Assembly (NCBI GenBank): GCA_004015825.1
Contig: SAYS01000005.1
Coordinates: forward strand, 124,001-188,000
Direction: 5' to 3'
DNA: 64,000 bases
Source of the DNA: Halovenus amylolytica
GTDB lineage: Archaea > Halobacteriota > Halobacteria > Halobacteriales > Haloarculaceae
Part shown: piece by piece, positions 26,469 through 35,590 of the stretch
Layout: every line of letters starts with the position of its first letter
Position numbering within the stretch: the stretch's first letter is position 1
Notes under the pieces: model-generated
The model's database searches: none
Told to the model about the DNA's origin: nothing
Seen by the model: only the letters and a program-made list of their open reading frames with translations
Made by a program: the position numbers and the translations under genes

Positions 26469-26676
26469 CGCCAGTCACCCCGTTGTCCACCGCGGGGACG
26501 GTTTCCGTCGAACGTGGTAGTGACTGTGGTGATAAAGACGGTACCGGGACAGCAAGAGGCTCCCATTGGAGGAAATCGGGACTGCCGCCTTCTAAGCATT
26601 CCGGATATCGCCTATCGCCAGGTTACCCAGGGACATATCGAAGCTTAAAAACCATCAAGCGCCGTACGATGACAAC

Positions 26677-28584
26677 ATGTCTACACCCAATGGTACCGGG
26701 GATGACGGTACCGACTTCGATAGTTCCACCACGATCGTCTTCGATCTTGATTCACAGTGTACGATAGACGACATCGAGGAAGGAAGCAGGTATCACGCAA
26801 CAGTCAACGGTGTCGTCGAGTACGGCATCTTCGTCGACGCGTCGGAGAACGTGTCCGGCCTCGTCCACAGCTCGAATCTCGTCGGCAGTTACGACGTCGG
26901 TGACGAACTGATCGTCGAACTCGACGACGTCCGTGAGGATGGCGACGTCAGTTTCGTCGAAGTACAGGTCGCAGAGTACGAAACCCGCCAGGTCGGTCCC
27001 GGCACGGAAGCAGCGGGCGATCTCGACGAGCTCGTCGGCGAACAGGTGTTCGTCGAAGGACAGGTCGTCCAGATCAAACAGACCGGCGGCCCGACGATCT
27101 TCCAGGTTCGTACCGGCAACCGGGTCATCCCCTGTGCTGCCTTCGAAGAGGCCGGCATCCGGGCGTTCCCCGAGATCGAGCTCGACGACACTGTTCGTGT
27201 CTCTGGCACACTCGAATCCCGGGAGTCGTACCGACAGCTCGAAGTCGACCAGATTACAGCGCTCTCCGACGAGGAGCGAGTCGAGGCGGACACAGAGCTG
27301 GCAGCGAGCAAGGCAGAGACGACCGAAATTCCGGATATCGAGCCACTCGTCGAGTGGCCAGCCTTCGAGAAGCTCTGGGACGATCTCGAAGCGGTCGCCC
27401 AGCGACTCCGCGAGACGGTGCTCTCCGGTCGACCGATCCGGATTCGCCACCACGCTGACGGTGACGGCCTCTGTGCCAGCGTTCCCCTGCAGTACGCCCT
27501 CGAACGGTTCATCAGCGAGACGTGGGAGGACCCAGAGGCACCGCGGCACCTGCTCAAACGTCTACCGAGCAAAGCGCCGTTTTACGAACTCGAAGACGTC
27601 ACGCGGGATCTGAACTTCGCGCTGGAAAATCAGACCCGTCACGGCCAGAAGCTCCCCCTCTTTTTGATGCTCGACAACGGAAGCACGGAGGAGGACACCC
27701 CAGCGTACCGGAATCTGGCCCACTACGACGTGCCGATTCTCGTGGTCGACCACCACCACCCGGATCCGGAGGCTGTCGAAGGACTCGTCGAACAACACGT
27801 CAACCCATATCTCTACGACGAGGATTACCGGATCACCACGGGGATGATGTGTGTCGAGGTCGCCCGGATGATCGATCCCGAGATCACAGAGGAACTCCAT
27901 CACGTCCCGGCAGTCGCGGGCATCTCGGATCGCTCCGAGAGCGAGGCGATGGACGACTATCTCGCACTGGCCGAGGGGAAAGGCTACGAGAAGGTCCGAC
28001 TCCGTGATATCGGTGAGGCGCTCGACTACGCGACCTACTGGCTGAAATACAACGACGGCCGCGAGTTCGTCAACGATCTGCTGAACGTGAACTGCGACGA
28101 CCGCGACCGTCACGAGCGGGTCGTCGATCTGCTGACCGAGCGAGCAAAACGGGACGTCGACCACCAGCTGGAGGCTGCGATGCAACACGTCACCGAAGAG
28201 AGTCTCGACAACGGCGCACGCCTGTTCCGGATCGACGTCGAACGCCACGCCCGACGGTTCACCTACCCCGCACCAGGCAAGACGACCGGCAAGATCCACG
28301 ACAAGAAGGTCGAAGAGACCGGTGACCCGGTGATTACGATCGGCTTCGGGCCGGACTTCGCCGTGTTACGCTCCGATGGCGTCCGTCTGGATATCCCGCA
28401 GATGGTCGCAGAGCTGAAAGAGGAGGTTCCAGGCGGCGGCGTCAGCGGTGGCGGACACCTCGTCGTCGGCTCGATCAAGTTCGTCAAGGGGATGCGAGAG
28501 GAGGTCATCGACGTGCTCGTCGACAAGATGGCCGACGCTGCGATCGACGAAGAACTCGGGAGTTCGGCCGTAATTCCCGAATAA
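26677..28584 (+). CDS. DHH-family RecJ-like exonuclease with S1 and OB domains
   Basis: The product has 635 residues. Residues 25-90 form an S1 RNA-binding domain (GVVEYGIFVDASENVSGLVH), and 105-205 an OB-fold. The DHH domain follows with IRHHADGDGLCASVPL, LMLDNGS, VDHHHPDPEAV and AGISDRSESE. The DHHA1-type region ends GGGVSGGGHLVVGSIKFV. These residues bind two Mn ions for single-strand nuclease action. The layout matches the archaeal RecJ-like group (COG1107 type). GCTTAAAAA at about 26644-26652 is the TATA box, near the expected distance from ATG 26677. A role in DNA repair or RNA handling is inferred from family. Confidence 0.88.
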   Translation: MSTPNGTGDDGTDFDSSTTIVFDLDSQCTIDDIEEGSRYHATVNGVVEYGIFVDASENVSGLVHSSNLVGSYDVGDELIVELDDVREDGDVSFVEVQVAEYETRQVGPGTEAAGDLDELVGEQVFVEGQVVQIKQTGGPTIFQVRTGNRVIPCAAFEEAGIRAFPEIELDDTVRVSGTLESRESYRQLEVDQITALSDEERVEADTELAASKAETTEIPDIEPLVEWPAFEKLWDDLEAVAQRLRETVLSGRPIRIRHHADGDGLCASVPLQYALERFISETWEDPEAPRHLLKRLPSKAPFYELEDVTRDLNFALENQTRHGQKLPLFLMLDNGSTEEDTPAYRNLAHYDVPILVVDHHHPDPEAVEGLVEQHVNPYLYDEDYRITTGMMCVEVARMIDPEITEELHHVPAVAGISDRSESEAMDDYLALAEGKGYEKVRLRDIGEALDYATYWLKYNDGREFVNDLLNVNCDDRDRHERVVDLLTERAKRDVDHQLEAAMQHVTEESLDNGARLFRIDVERHARRFTYPAPGKTTGKIHDKKVEETGDPVITIGFGPDFAVLRSDGVRLDIPQMVAELKEEVPGGGVSGGGHLVVGSIKFVKGMREEVIDVLVDKMADAAIDEELGSSAVIPE

Positions 28585-28623
28585 AAGCGAGCTGTCTGGA
28601 GGGTTCGGCGGGGCTCGGTTTCG

Positions 28624-29295
28624 CTACTGTTCGCTGTCGGACGATTCGTTATCGCCAGTGTCTGCTTCTTCGTCAACGGTTGTCTCGTACTCGACAGCGA
28701 TTCCCTGGGCCACTGGCTGCAGGATGTAGCCGCCTGACTGTCCACGCTTGACCGGGGTGAAGTCGGCGGTGAACGAGGTCACCGTATCGGCCCGGATTTC
28801 GAAGGCTGCGTTGAACGTTAGCGGTGCCTCACCGGGTACCTCGACCGTCGCCGACTCGCCACCGTCGAGTGTCGCGTCGATGCCGTCCGTATCGAGTTGT
28901 ACGTACTCGTACGCTCCAACGTCGAGTTCCCGTTCGTCGACGAGTTGGGTACTCTCGCCCTGGAGTTGGACCAGGTCCGCTTCCTGTGGTTCGTCGTACT
29001 CGTAGTACTCCCGGCTCCCGTCGCCGTTCGCTTCTTCGGCATCGGGGTCGTCAGTTTCGTTGTCTTCAGCATCGGAGTCGGCTTCCGCCTCCTCGGTTCC
29101 CAGCCACATGCCGACGATCGTGACGACGCAGGACTCGAAGTCCGCGATGTCACCGGGCTGGTCTGTTACGTTCGTCGCGAGTGTTCCTGTTTCTGTCCCC
29201 GAGCCGTCGCTTCCGGAACAGCCGGCGAGGCCGACTGCACCGGCAGCGGCGACTCCGGCGAGATACGTCCGTCTATCGAGTGTTGAATCAGTCAT
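28624..29295 (-). CDS. Tat-exported DUF4382-type lipoprotein
   Basis: The product has 223 residues. Tat motif RRTYLAG and lipobox LAGC (Cys26) show export and lipid anchoring. TLATNVTDQPGDIADFESCVVTIVGMWL opens the DUF4382 domain, a beta-sandwich, and LDVGAYEYVQLDTDG is its second conserved piece. An Asp/Glu-rich loop of about 25 residues interrupts the domain near residues 69-94, and the tail is acidic. DUF4382 proteins are surface proteins of unknown role. It lies downstream of the low-complexity acidic gene on the same strand, with a 49-base gap. Confidence 0.8.
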   Translation of the reverse strand: MTDSTLDRRTYLAGVAAAGAVGLAGCSGSDGSGTETGTLATNVTDQPGDIADFESCVVTIVGMWLGTEEAEADSDAEDNETDDPDAEEANGDGSREYYEYDEPQEADLVQLQGESTQLVDERELDVGAYEYVQLDTDGIDATLDGGESATVEVPGEAPLTFNAAFEIRADTVTSFTADFTPVKRGQSGGYILQPVAQGIAVEYETTVDEEADTGDNESSDSEQ

Positions 29296-29344
29296 GGTAG
29301 TCGATAATTAATTACGTGATGAACGGATGGGTATTCCGATCGTG

Positions 29345-29935
29345 TTACGCGTCTGCCTCGGTGTCGTCACCGTCTTCGGTCTCCTCGTTGTCTCCGTCTT
29401 CGTCGCTATCTTCCGACGCGTCACCATCGTCCGTCTCGTCTTCGGTCTCGTCCGCGTCGTCCATCGCGTCGTTTTTGGCCTGTTCGTCCTCGTCGGCCTC
29501 ATCAGCATCTGCCTGCTCGTCTGCCTCGTCGTCGCCGTCCGAGAGCATCTCGCTCAGGGACTCGCCGAGGTTCTCGACGGAGCCATCGAGGAAGGAGTTG
29601 ATGGTCTCGTGGATCTGAGTGACGTGGTCAGGGACCTGGTCCGGAAGCCCGCCGCTCGGACCTGCGTTGCCGGCTCGGTTGTCAGCAGCATCCGACTGAT
29701 CGGCAGCAGCGTCAGGCCGCTGGTCAGCTCCCGGCCGGTTCTCACGGGCGTCCGTGCGTTCGTCACTGTGGTCTTCTTCAGCTGCGGTCTCGTTCGTTTC
29801 GTCTGCGTTTGTCTGGTCAGGCGTCTGTGCAGTATCATTCGCTGCGTCTGCGGGCGCGGCCGCTCCGACTCCGGCCACGGCGCCCAGCAGCAGTGCCGAT
29901 GCGACGGCGATCGTCAGCAGTTTTTGTGCGCTCAT
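29345..29935 (-). CDS. Secreted low-complexity acidic protein
   Basis: The product has 196 residues. A Sec-type signal (SAQKLLTIAVASALLLGAVAGVGAAAPA) begins at ATG 29935, with probable cleavage after residue 25. The mature protein is built of Asp, Glu, Ala, Thr and Asn, broken by one hydrophobic island, DQVPDHVTQIHETINSFLDG (about residues 95-115). The last 60 residues are almost all Asp/Glu/Ala. An element CATAAG at 29962-29967 lies about 30 bases before the start. Nothing marks an enzyme; it may be a surface or cell-wall-associated polyanion. The island could be a binding helix. Confidence 0.6.
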   Translation of the reverse strand: MSAQKLLTIAVASALLLGAVAGVGAAAPADAANDTAQTPDQTNADETNETAAEEDHSDERTDARENRPGADQRPDAAADQSDAADNRAGNAGPSGGLPDQVPDHVTQIHETINSFLDGSVENLGESLSEMLSDGDDEADEQADADEADEDEQAKNDAMDDADETEDETDDGDASEDSDEDGDNEETEDGDDTEADA

Positions 29936-29983
29936 TGCATCCGGTGCTGGGTGAGACAGCCACATAAGAGGGAAATACCCTAC

Positions 29984-30052
29984 AGCCGGATTCAGGCCGT
30001 TTTGGCGATCTACAGCCCGATTTAAGCCGATTTTAGCCGGATTTTTTCGGCT
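29984..30052. repeat. Array of AGCC(S)GATT elements with a hairpin
   Basis: AGCCGGATT (29984-29992), AGCCCGATT (30014-30022), AGCCGATT (30025-30032) and AGCCGGATT (30035-30043) lie between the PLD gene's end and the acidic secreted gene's start. The last three are spaced 10-11 bases apart. AGCCG (30035-30039) also pairs with CGGCT (30048-30052) to form a hairpin. The block could be a protein-binding array or the PLD gene's terminator. Confidence 0.45.
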
Positions 30053-30127
30053 TTCGGGACAGTTCGCGGGCCCTCGACAGGGACAGCCGGGTGCCCGCTC
30101 CGAACGGTGATAGCGCGCGGCGATTCG

Positions 30128-31765
30128 CTATGAACTCGGCTGGAACTCTAGCCGACTCGCAGCGAGGATCGCGAGCACCCCGACGAACAGTCCACCGAGC
30201 GCGAGTCCGGCAGGAAGTCGCCGCTGATTGTCAGCCGACCAGTCTGAATCGAACACGTCGCCGAAGTAAGCTGCGGCCGACTCGCTCTGGATCAGGAGCG
30301 CGACCTCACGATTTTCTCTTACCGAGTTGTTGTTCCAGTTGAGACTCCCCAGGAGGACCTGCTCGTCGTCGACGATCATCCCCTTGGCGTGGATTTTCTC
30401 GAATGCGCCGTTTGGATCTACAAGCCGAACCTCCAGCGGGAGATCCTCGGCAGCAGCCTGCTCTTCGAGCCAGCGTTCGAGCTGTCTGTTCTCTTCTTCG
30501 ACGTACCAGCTACTCCCGAGCAAGATCCGGACATCGACGCCACCCCGGGCAGCGTCGAGGACGGCCTGCAGGAAGGGGAGTCCCCTATTGCCGATCCGAA
30601 CCTGCTTGATGTCGAGAGATTCGTTGGCACTGTCGATCGTCTCCAGAATCCGCCCTTCGGCGTTATCGGGCGCGAGCAGTAGTTCTGTCCGGTCGACAGG
30701 GAGCGATTCGACGGTAAACTTCGAGGGGTAGGTGTCCTTGGATCGCTCGTCGTCGACGAGCGTCGGATCGTCGAACTCCTGCCAGGAAACCGTATCGACC
30801 CAGCCAGAGTCGGCCCGGAACGTCCCGACGAGTTCGGAGACGATCGGCTGCTGGTCCGTGATGACCGCCCAGCCACGACTCGACTGGCCACCGAGACCTG
30901 CCGGCTTCCAGTTCTCTGTCGTCACGAGCGCACGGTCGTCGACGATAGCGTATTTCGCGTGATGGAACCGGTACCGTGCCCGCTCGCCGCCGAGAACGCG
31001 GACCTCGATGCCGGCTCGTGTGAGTTCGTCCAGTGACGCGGCCATCGCACCGCTCATCCCGCCGACTGGGGAGCCGTCCACGAGTACCTCAACCGTGACA
31101 TCCCGGTCGGCTACGTCGATGAGGGTCTCGACGACTCGCTGCGAGGAGAGGGTGTAGCCTGCAAGGAGGATGCGCTCCTGTCCCTGTTCGACGAATTCGA
31201 GAGCCCGGTCCGGTTCGTCCGGGAGGACGAACGCTTCGACGGTTCCACCCTTTGCGGTGATGGTGGCGCGATCGGTTGCGCCGAGCGGCGACCATCCCTC
31301 GTCTGCTGTGTCGTACAGTTCGCCTTCGATAGCTCGGTCGTAGGTGGCGGTATCGACGACGGTGTCGTCTCGAAGCAAACGGACTGTCTCTCCAGTATTC
31401 GCAAGTCGCAATCGGTCGGGGATCTGTCGGACTGTTCGATTGGTGACCCGCGCTGTTGTATTGGGATCCGTAGAAAACGTGACTAATCGATTCTTGGAGT
31501 GTTTTGCTGTGACGTTGCTGACCGCCAGCGGGACCGCTGTCTCTCCGTCTGTGAGTGTGTACTCGCTCGGATCGGTGCCCTCGGTGAACTGGACTGTGAC
31601 GAACTCACCCGCATCGTCGTCTGCGACTGGATTCGGATACAGTTCGACGATTGCCGGCTCTTCAGTCGGCTGGTTGGATTGCTGTGGAGCGTGTGCCGTC
31701 GCTGTGGGAGCCAGACCGACCCCGAGGACGGCGACTACCGCGATAGCGACTACGAGCGAGCGCAC
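30128..31765 (-). CDS. Exported phospholipase D-family protein with C-terminal anchor
   Basis: The product has 545 residues. It has a Sec signal at residues 1-25, then a lamin-tail-like beta domain (about 35-150; ELYPNPVADDDAGEFVTVQF). Two PLD domains follow with HxK motifs HHAKYAIVDD (His269, Lys271) and IHAKGMIVDDEQVLLGSLNWN (His459, Lys461). A C-terminal helix at about 525-540 (GLALGGLFVGVLAILAA) would anchor it. The catalytic parts should be outside, where it may cleave phosphodiester bonds of lipid or DNA. The GTG start at 31765 is leaderless, its TATA lying inside the end of nth. Confidence 0.85.
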   Translation of the reverse strand: MRSLVVAIAVVAVLGVGLAPTATAHAPQQSNQPTEEPAIVELYPNPVADDDAGEFVTVQFTEGTDPSEYTLTDGETAVPLAVSNVTAKHSKNRLVTFSTDPNTTARVTNRTVRQIPDRLRLANTGETVRLLRDDTVVDTATYDRAIEGELYDTADEGWSPLGATDRATITAKGGTVEAFVLPDEPDRALEFVEQGQERILLAGYTLSSQRVVETLIDVADRDVTVEVLVDGSPVGGMSGAMAASLDELTRAGIEVRVLGGERARYRFHHAKYAIVDDRALVTTENWKPAGLGGQSSRGWAVITDQQPIVSELVGTFRADSGWVDTVSWQEFDDPTLVDDERSKDTYPSKFTVESLPVDRTELLLAPDNAEGRILETIDSANESLDIKQVRIGNRGLPFLQAVLDAARGGVDVRILLGSSWYVEEENRQLERWLEEQAAAEDLPLEVRLVDPNGAFEKIHAKGMIVDDEQVLLGSLNWNNNSVRENREVALLIQSESAAAYFGDVFDSDWSADNQRRLPAGLALGGLFVGVLAILAASRLEFQPSS

Positions 31766-31789
31766 GCGGTAAGTTGGTCGCGTGTTCCC

Positions 31790-32623
31790 TCATAAACCCT
31801 CACCCTCTTCGGCGGGGTCGATCACAGTCCCTTCGATTGGATCGACACCGACCTGATCGCACAGTTCCGCGAGCGGGCAGGCCTCGGGATCGTCGAGACA
31901 CGCGGGCTTGCGTGCAGAACAGTACTCCCGGCCGAACTGGATCATCGCAGTGTGTCCGAAGCCACATTTCTCTTCGGGCACAGCCGCTTCGAGTGCTTCG
32001 CGGACGTTCTCGTGGTCCGCATCAGGGGACGCGAGACCCATTCGGCGAGCGATCCGATGGACGTGGGTATCTACCGGGAAGACACCACCGCGGCCACCGG
32101 CAAAGAGCAGGACACAGTCCGCGGTTTTCGGCCCGACACCGTCGATCGAGAGCAGTGTCTCGCGCACGGTCGCGGGATCCTCGCCGGTGACGAACTCCTC
32201 GAACGCCGCCGCGGAGCCGTACTCGTCGAGCACCCGCTGTGCTGCACCGATAATCTTCGTCGCCTTCTGGTTGTACAGCCCCGCGGATCTGATCGTTTCG
32301 ACGAGTTCGCTGTGCTCGGCAGCAGCGAGAGACTCCGCGAGGTCACCATCTTCGGAATCGAACCGTTCGAGCAGCGACTCGTGAGCGGGTTTGCTCGCCG
32401 TGTCGCTCGTGTTCTGACTCAGAATCGTCCGAACGAGACACTCGAAGGCAGCGCGGCCGCCGAAGGTCTCCTGCCAGTTGCTCACCTCGGCGTCGGTCTC
32501 GATGACAGCGCCACGGTTCTGGGGAAACAACATGAACTCCTCGGGATCGAGATTGTCGTGATACAACAGCCCCAGCGCGTCCACGACGGCCTCCGCCCGT
32601 GTCTCTGCAGCTACCTCACTCAT
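31790..32623 (-). CDS. nth: Endonuclease III (base-excision DNA glycosylase/AP lyase)
   Basis: The product has 277 residues. The helix-hairpin-helix reads LLSIDGVGPKTADCVLLF, with catalytic Lys166 and Asp185 (VDTHVHRIARRMGL). Four cysteines at 235, 242, 249 and 255 form the [4Fe-4S] site, spaced C-x6-C-x6-C-x5-C rather than the common C-x6-C-x2-C-x5-C. It removes oxidised pyrimidines from DNA. An N-terminal extension of about 40 residues precedes the domain. It is divergent from the bactofilin-like gene and its stop region contains the promoter of the PLD gene. Confidence 0.92.
   Translation of the reverse strand: MSEVAAETRAEAVVDALGLLYHDNLDPEEFMLFPQNRGAVIETDAEVSNWQETFGGRAAFECLVRTILSQNTSDTASKPAHESLLERFDSEDGDLAESLAAAEHSELVETIRSAGLYNQKATKIIGAAQRVLDEYGSAAAFEEFVTGEDPATVRETLLSIDGVGPKTADCVLLFAGGRGGVFPVDTHVHRIARRMGLASPDADHENVREALEAAVPEEKCGFGHTAMIQFGREYCSARKPACLDDPEACPLAELCDQVGVDPIEGTVIDPAEEGEGL
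31791..31797 (-). promoter_or_regulatory. TATA box for the PLD gene, inside the end of nth
   Basis: CATAAAC reads as GTTTATG on the minus strand, centred 28 bases before GTG 31765. It coincides with the last codons of nth, so the PLD gene appears to have its own leaderless transcript. Confidence 0.5.
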
Positions 32624-32722
32624 TGTTCGATAACTGGGGTTTCGGAAGCTTAGGGGCTTGGGTTCACGTGTCCGGAGTTTCCGTCAGCCAGACGTCAGAC
32701 GCCCGTCAGACGTTCCCTCGGG

Positions 32723-32731
32723 CTTTAATAC
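32723..32731 (+). promoter_or_regulatory. TATA box for the bactofilin-like gene
   Basis: CTTTAATAC is centred 27 bases before GTG 32754 and is the reason for choosing that start over upstream in-frame codons. Confidence 0.6.
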
Positions 32732-32753
32732 GCCCGAAAACAGTCTTATTGGT

Positions 32754-33734
32754 GTGCCGACGTTTCGTTCAGACCCCCTCGACGAGCTCGTGATTCCGGA
32801 CGGAATCCACGTCGAGGAGCACGACCTGGTGACCGAGGGTGACGTGATCATCGGGAGTCAAAGTACGGTCGGCTTCGGCGTCCGCGCGGCGAACGTCATC
32901 GCCGGCGAACGTGTCGATTTCGGCGGCCACATCGAAGCCGAGGGCGACTGCCGGCTCGATACCTGGTGTGAGGTGGCCGACAACGTCCTCGTCGGAGATG
33001 ATGCCTACCTCGGCGAGCGAATCAAGATCGGGGGGGGCCTTCGCGTTGCCGGCGACCTGGACATCGGCGACGACGTCGAGATCGAAGAAGGATTCGACGC
33101 GAACGGCCGAATCATCATCCGCGATCCGATGCCGACGATCGTCTTCCTCTTCATGTATCTCTCGCAACTGCTCCGAATCGGCAAGGAGGAAGCCGCCGAG
33201 CAGCTCGTCGAATCGCTCGTCGACGAAAAAAACGACCAAAAGCCAGTGTTGATTCCGAAGGGCAGTCGCGTCAGCGACGACGCCTGGCAGGTTTCGACAC
33301 CCGGCCGGATCGGCGACAACTGTCGACTCCACGGAAACATCCGTGCCCAGTCGCTCGTCGTCGGCCGGAAAAACGAGATTTTCGGTAGTCTCCGAGCGCG
33401 CGAGGGGATTACAGTTGGTGCCGAGACCGACGTCACCGGCAACGTGACGACCCGTGAAGGAACGGTCCGGATCGGGCCGGAGGCCCGAATCCGTGGCGAC
33501 GTCTCCGGTGAGTACGTCGAAGTCCACCGCGAGGCAACCGTCGAAGGCGGCATCCGAGCCAGCGAGGAGATGTCGATGGTCTCCGAGCCAGTCATCGACG
33601 ACGCTGTGGTTCCCGAGTCGTCGGGGCGCGAGGTAGCCGACGAGGAGCCAGCGCAGGCAGACCAGCCATCGACCGACGATGGCGCAGACGGGAAACCGGA
33701 GTCCGAGGAGCCAGCCGAGGCCGGCGGTGACTGA
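32754..33734 (+). CDS. Bactofilin/halofilin-like polymer-forming protein
   Basis: The product has 326 residues. Two blocks of short, regular beta turns (about 25-125 and 180-275; for instance GDVIIGSQSTVGFGVRAANV and GNIRAQSLVVGRKNEIFGSL) form a right-handed beta-helix of bactofilin type. Between them lies a hydrophobic insert of about 50 residues (MPTIVFLFMYLSQLLRIGKE, then EEAAEQLVESLVDE), which may be a membrane-contacting helix. The C-terminal 50 residues are acidic and disordered. Haloarchaeal bactofilin relatives (halofilins) help set cell shape. The start was chosen from the TATA spacing. It precedes the YchF-like gene by 47 bases. Confidence 0.82.
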   Translation: MPTFRSDPLDELVIPDGIHVEEHDLVTEGDVIIGSQSTVGFGVRAANVIAGERVDFGGHIEAEGDCRLDTWCEVADNVLVGDDAYLGERIKIGGGLRVAGDLDIGDDVEIEEGFDANGRIIIRDPMPTIVFLFMYLSQLLRIGKEEAAEQLVESLVDEKNDQKPVLIPKGSRVSDDAWQVSTPGRIGDNCRLHGNIRAQSLVVGRKNEIFGSLRAREGITVGAETDVTGNVTTREGTVRIGPEARIRGDVSGEYVEVHREATVEGGIRASEEMSMVSEPVIDDAVVPESSGREVADEEPAQADQPSTDDGADGKPESEEPAEAGGD

Positions 33735-33781
33735 CTCCCGAGAACCGAAAAACCATTTCCTCGGCGGTTGAAAGGTAGCCT

Positions 33782-34963
33782 ATGCTCTCTATTGCACTCG
33801 CTGGCAAACCCAACGCCGGGAAATCTACCTTTTATACGGCGGCGACGATGGCCGAGGTCGACGTCGGGAACTATCCGTTCACGACGATCGACGCCAACCG
33901 AGGGGTCAGCTACGCGCGCACGGAGTGTCCCTGTCTCGACCGCGACCAGCGCTGTGACAGCGACAACTGCGAGGACGGCAAACGCTACGTCCCGGTCGAA
34001 CTGTACGACGTGGCTGGACTTGTTCCCGGCGCACACGAGGGTCGCGGGCTGGGCAACCAGTTTCTGGACGAACTGACCGACGCCGACGCGATCTTGCACG
34101 TCGTCGATGCTTCCGGAGGGACCAACGAAGAGGGTGAACCCGTCGAGGTCGGTGAACACGACCCGGTCGAAGATCTGGATTTCATCGAAGAAGAGATGGA
34201 TCGCTGGATCGCCTCGATCGTCGAACGCAACTGGGAGTCCGTCGAGCGCCAGTCGCGCTCACCCGGCTTCGATATCGACGACGCACTCGGCGAGATGCTG
34301 ACCGGCGTCGGCGCGACTGAGGCAGACATCGCACTCGTCCTCCGAAATATAGCGTACCCAGACGACCCCCGAGAGTGGACCGACGAACTGAAGCGATCAC
34401 TCGCGAGTGATCTCCGCGAGCAGACCAAGCCGCTGATCGTGGTCGCGAACAAGGCCGACATCGCCCCCGAGGGGAACATCGACCGTTTGCGCGAGGCAGC
34501 GGACGTCGTTATTCCGACGAGTGCAGATGGCGAACTCGCGCTCCGCCGCGGAGCACAGGCAGGACTCGTCGACTACGACCCCGGAGACCCGGGATTTACC
34601 GTCAGCGACGATGTCAGCGATCAGCAACGCGAGGGGCTGGAGCAAGTCAGGAACGTTATCGAGGACTGGGGCGGTACCGGCGTCCAGCAGGCTCTCGACA
34701 CCGTGGTCTACGACGTTCTCGACCACCTGACAGCCTACCCGGTCGAAAACGAGACGAAGTGGACCGACAGCAAGGGGCGGATGCTCCCGGATGCACACCT
34801 CCTGCCGACCGGCTCGACACCGCTGGATCTGGCCTACGCCGTCCACTCCGATATCGGCGAGGGGTATCTCCACGCCGTCGACGCCCGGGAGAACCGCCGG
34901 ATCGGCGAGGATCACGAACTCGAAGAGGGAGACGTGATCAAGATCGTAAGTACCGCGAACTGA
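33782..34963 (+). CDS. YchF/OBG-family GTP- or ATP-binding protein with TGS domain
   Basis: The product has 393 residues. G1 is AGKPNAGKSTFYTA (7-20), G3 YDVAGLVPGAHEGRG, and G4 NKAD in VVANKADIAP. The C-terminal 90 residues are a TGS domain (TGSTPLDLAYAVHSDIGEG). A Cys-rich loop (ECPCLDRDQRCDSDNC) sits after G2 and is typical of the archaeal group. YchF-type proteins act at the ribosome or in stress signalling; the precise substrate is unknown. The gene is likely expressed alone or with the bactofilin-like gene upstream. Confidence 0.9.
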   Translation: MLSIALAGKPNAGKSTFYTAATMAEVDVGNYPFTTIDANRGVSYARTECPCLDRDQRCDSDNCEDGKRYVPVELYDVAGLVPGAHEGRGLGNQFLDELTDADAILHVVDASGGTNEEGEPVEVGEHDPVEDLDFIEEEMDRWIASIVERNWESVERQSRSPGFDIDDALGEMLTGVGATEADIALVLRNIAYPDDPREWTDELKRSLASDLREQTKPLIVVANKADIAPEGNIDRLREAADVVIPTSADGELALRRGAQAGLVDYDPGDPGFTVSDDVSDQQREGLEQVRNVIEDWGGTGVQQALDTVVYDVLDHLTAYPVENETKWTDSKGRMLPDAHLLPTGSTPLDLAYAVHSDIGEGYLHAVDARENRRIGEDHELEEGDVIKIVSTAN

Positions 34964-35033
34964 GCGCAACAGGAATATCGAGATGTGTTTTGTGTTTCAA
35001 TTCAGCCGGTCGTCGTGATGAGCACAGGGTTGA

Positions 35034-35501
35034 TCACTCTAGCGGTCGTGCGTATTCGACCTGCTTTGGTCGAAACCCAGTCTCGCGGTAAAACCGGCGT
35101 GCATCGTCGTTGTGCCACTCGCAGGAGACTTTGAGATGGTCGTAGCCCTGATCGTGTCCCATCTCGACCAGACGGTCGATGATCGCCGAGCCGTGCCCCC
35201 GGTTCCGGTGATCGTCGTCGATAGCGAGGTTCACAATCCGGAGATAGTGAGAGTGCTGTCGCGAAGAGTGGTGACCCTCACGAAGCGTAACGAAACCGAT
35301 TGTCTCGTCTTCGTAAACGACGAGGTAGTCGGTGATTTGATCGTCGTCAAGGTGGGCACGGAAGCCATCGTCCGGGACGTCGCTGACATCTCCATAGCGG
35401 AGTTCGTTCAGTTCGTCGTACGATTCCATCTCTCTTGCGAGAGAGTACCAGCGGTCGACGAGCGCGCCGAGGTCGCCCTCACTGGCTTCGACTAGCTCCA
35501 T
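35034..35501 (-). CDS. GNAT-family N-acetyltransferase
   Basis: The product has 155 residues from ATG 35501. The acetyl-CoA-binding P-loop appears as LAIDDDHRNRGHGSAIIDRLVEMG (about 95-118), and the next strand and helix end in NDDARRFYRETGFR. The substrate is unknown. ATG 35501 is leaderless, with TTTAAATT centred 28 bases upstream (35525-35534). It is divergent from the rubredoxin-like gene at 35667. Confidence 0.85.
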   Translation of the reverse strand: MELVEASEGDLGALVDRWYSLAREMESYDELNELRYGDVSDVPDDGFRAHLDDDQITDYLVVYEDETIGFVTLREGHHSSRQHSHYLRIVNLAIDDDHRNRGHGSAIIDRLVEMGHDQGYDHLKVSCEWHNDDARRFYRETGFRPKQVEYARPLE

Positions 35502-35524
35502 ACCATCTCCCGCCACGGCACCCT

Positions 35525-35534
35525 CTTTAAATTT
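35525..35534 (-). promoter_or_regulatory. TATA box for the GNAT gene at 35501
   Basis: AAATTTAAAG on the minus strand, centred about 28 bases before ATG 35501, with no ribosome binding site between. Confidence 0.6.
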
Positions 35535-35590
35535 CGCAGGGTGTGAGACAGTCTGTCGTGCAGATATTGAATACCAGAGAGACAGCAATT

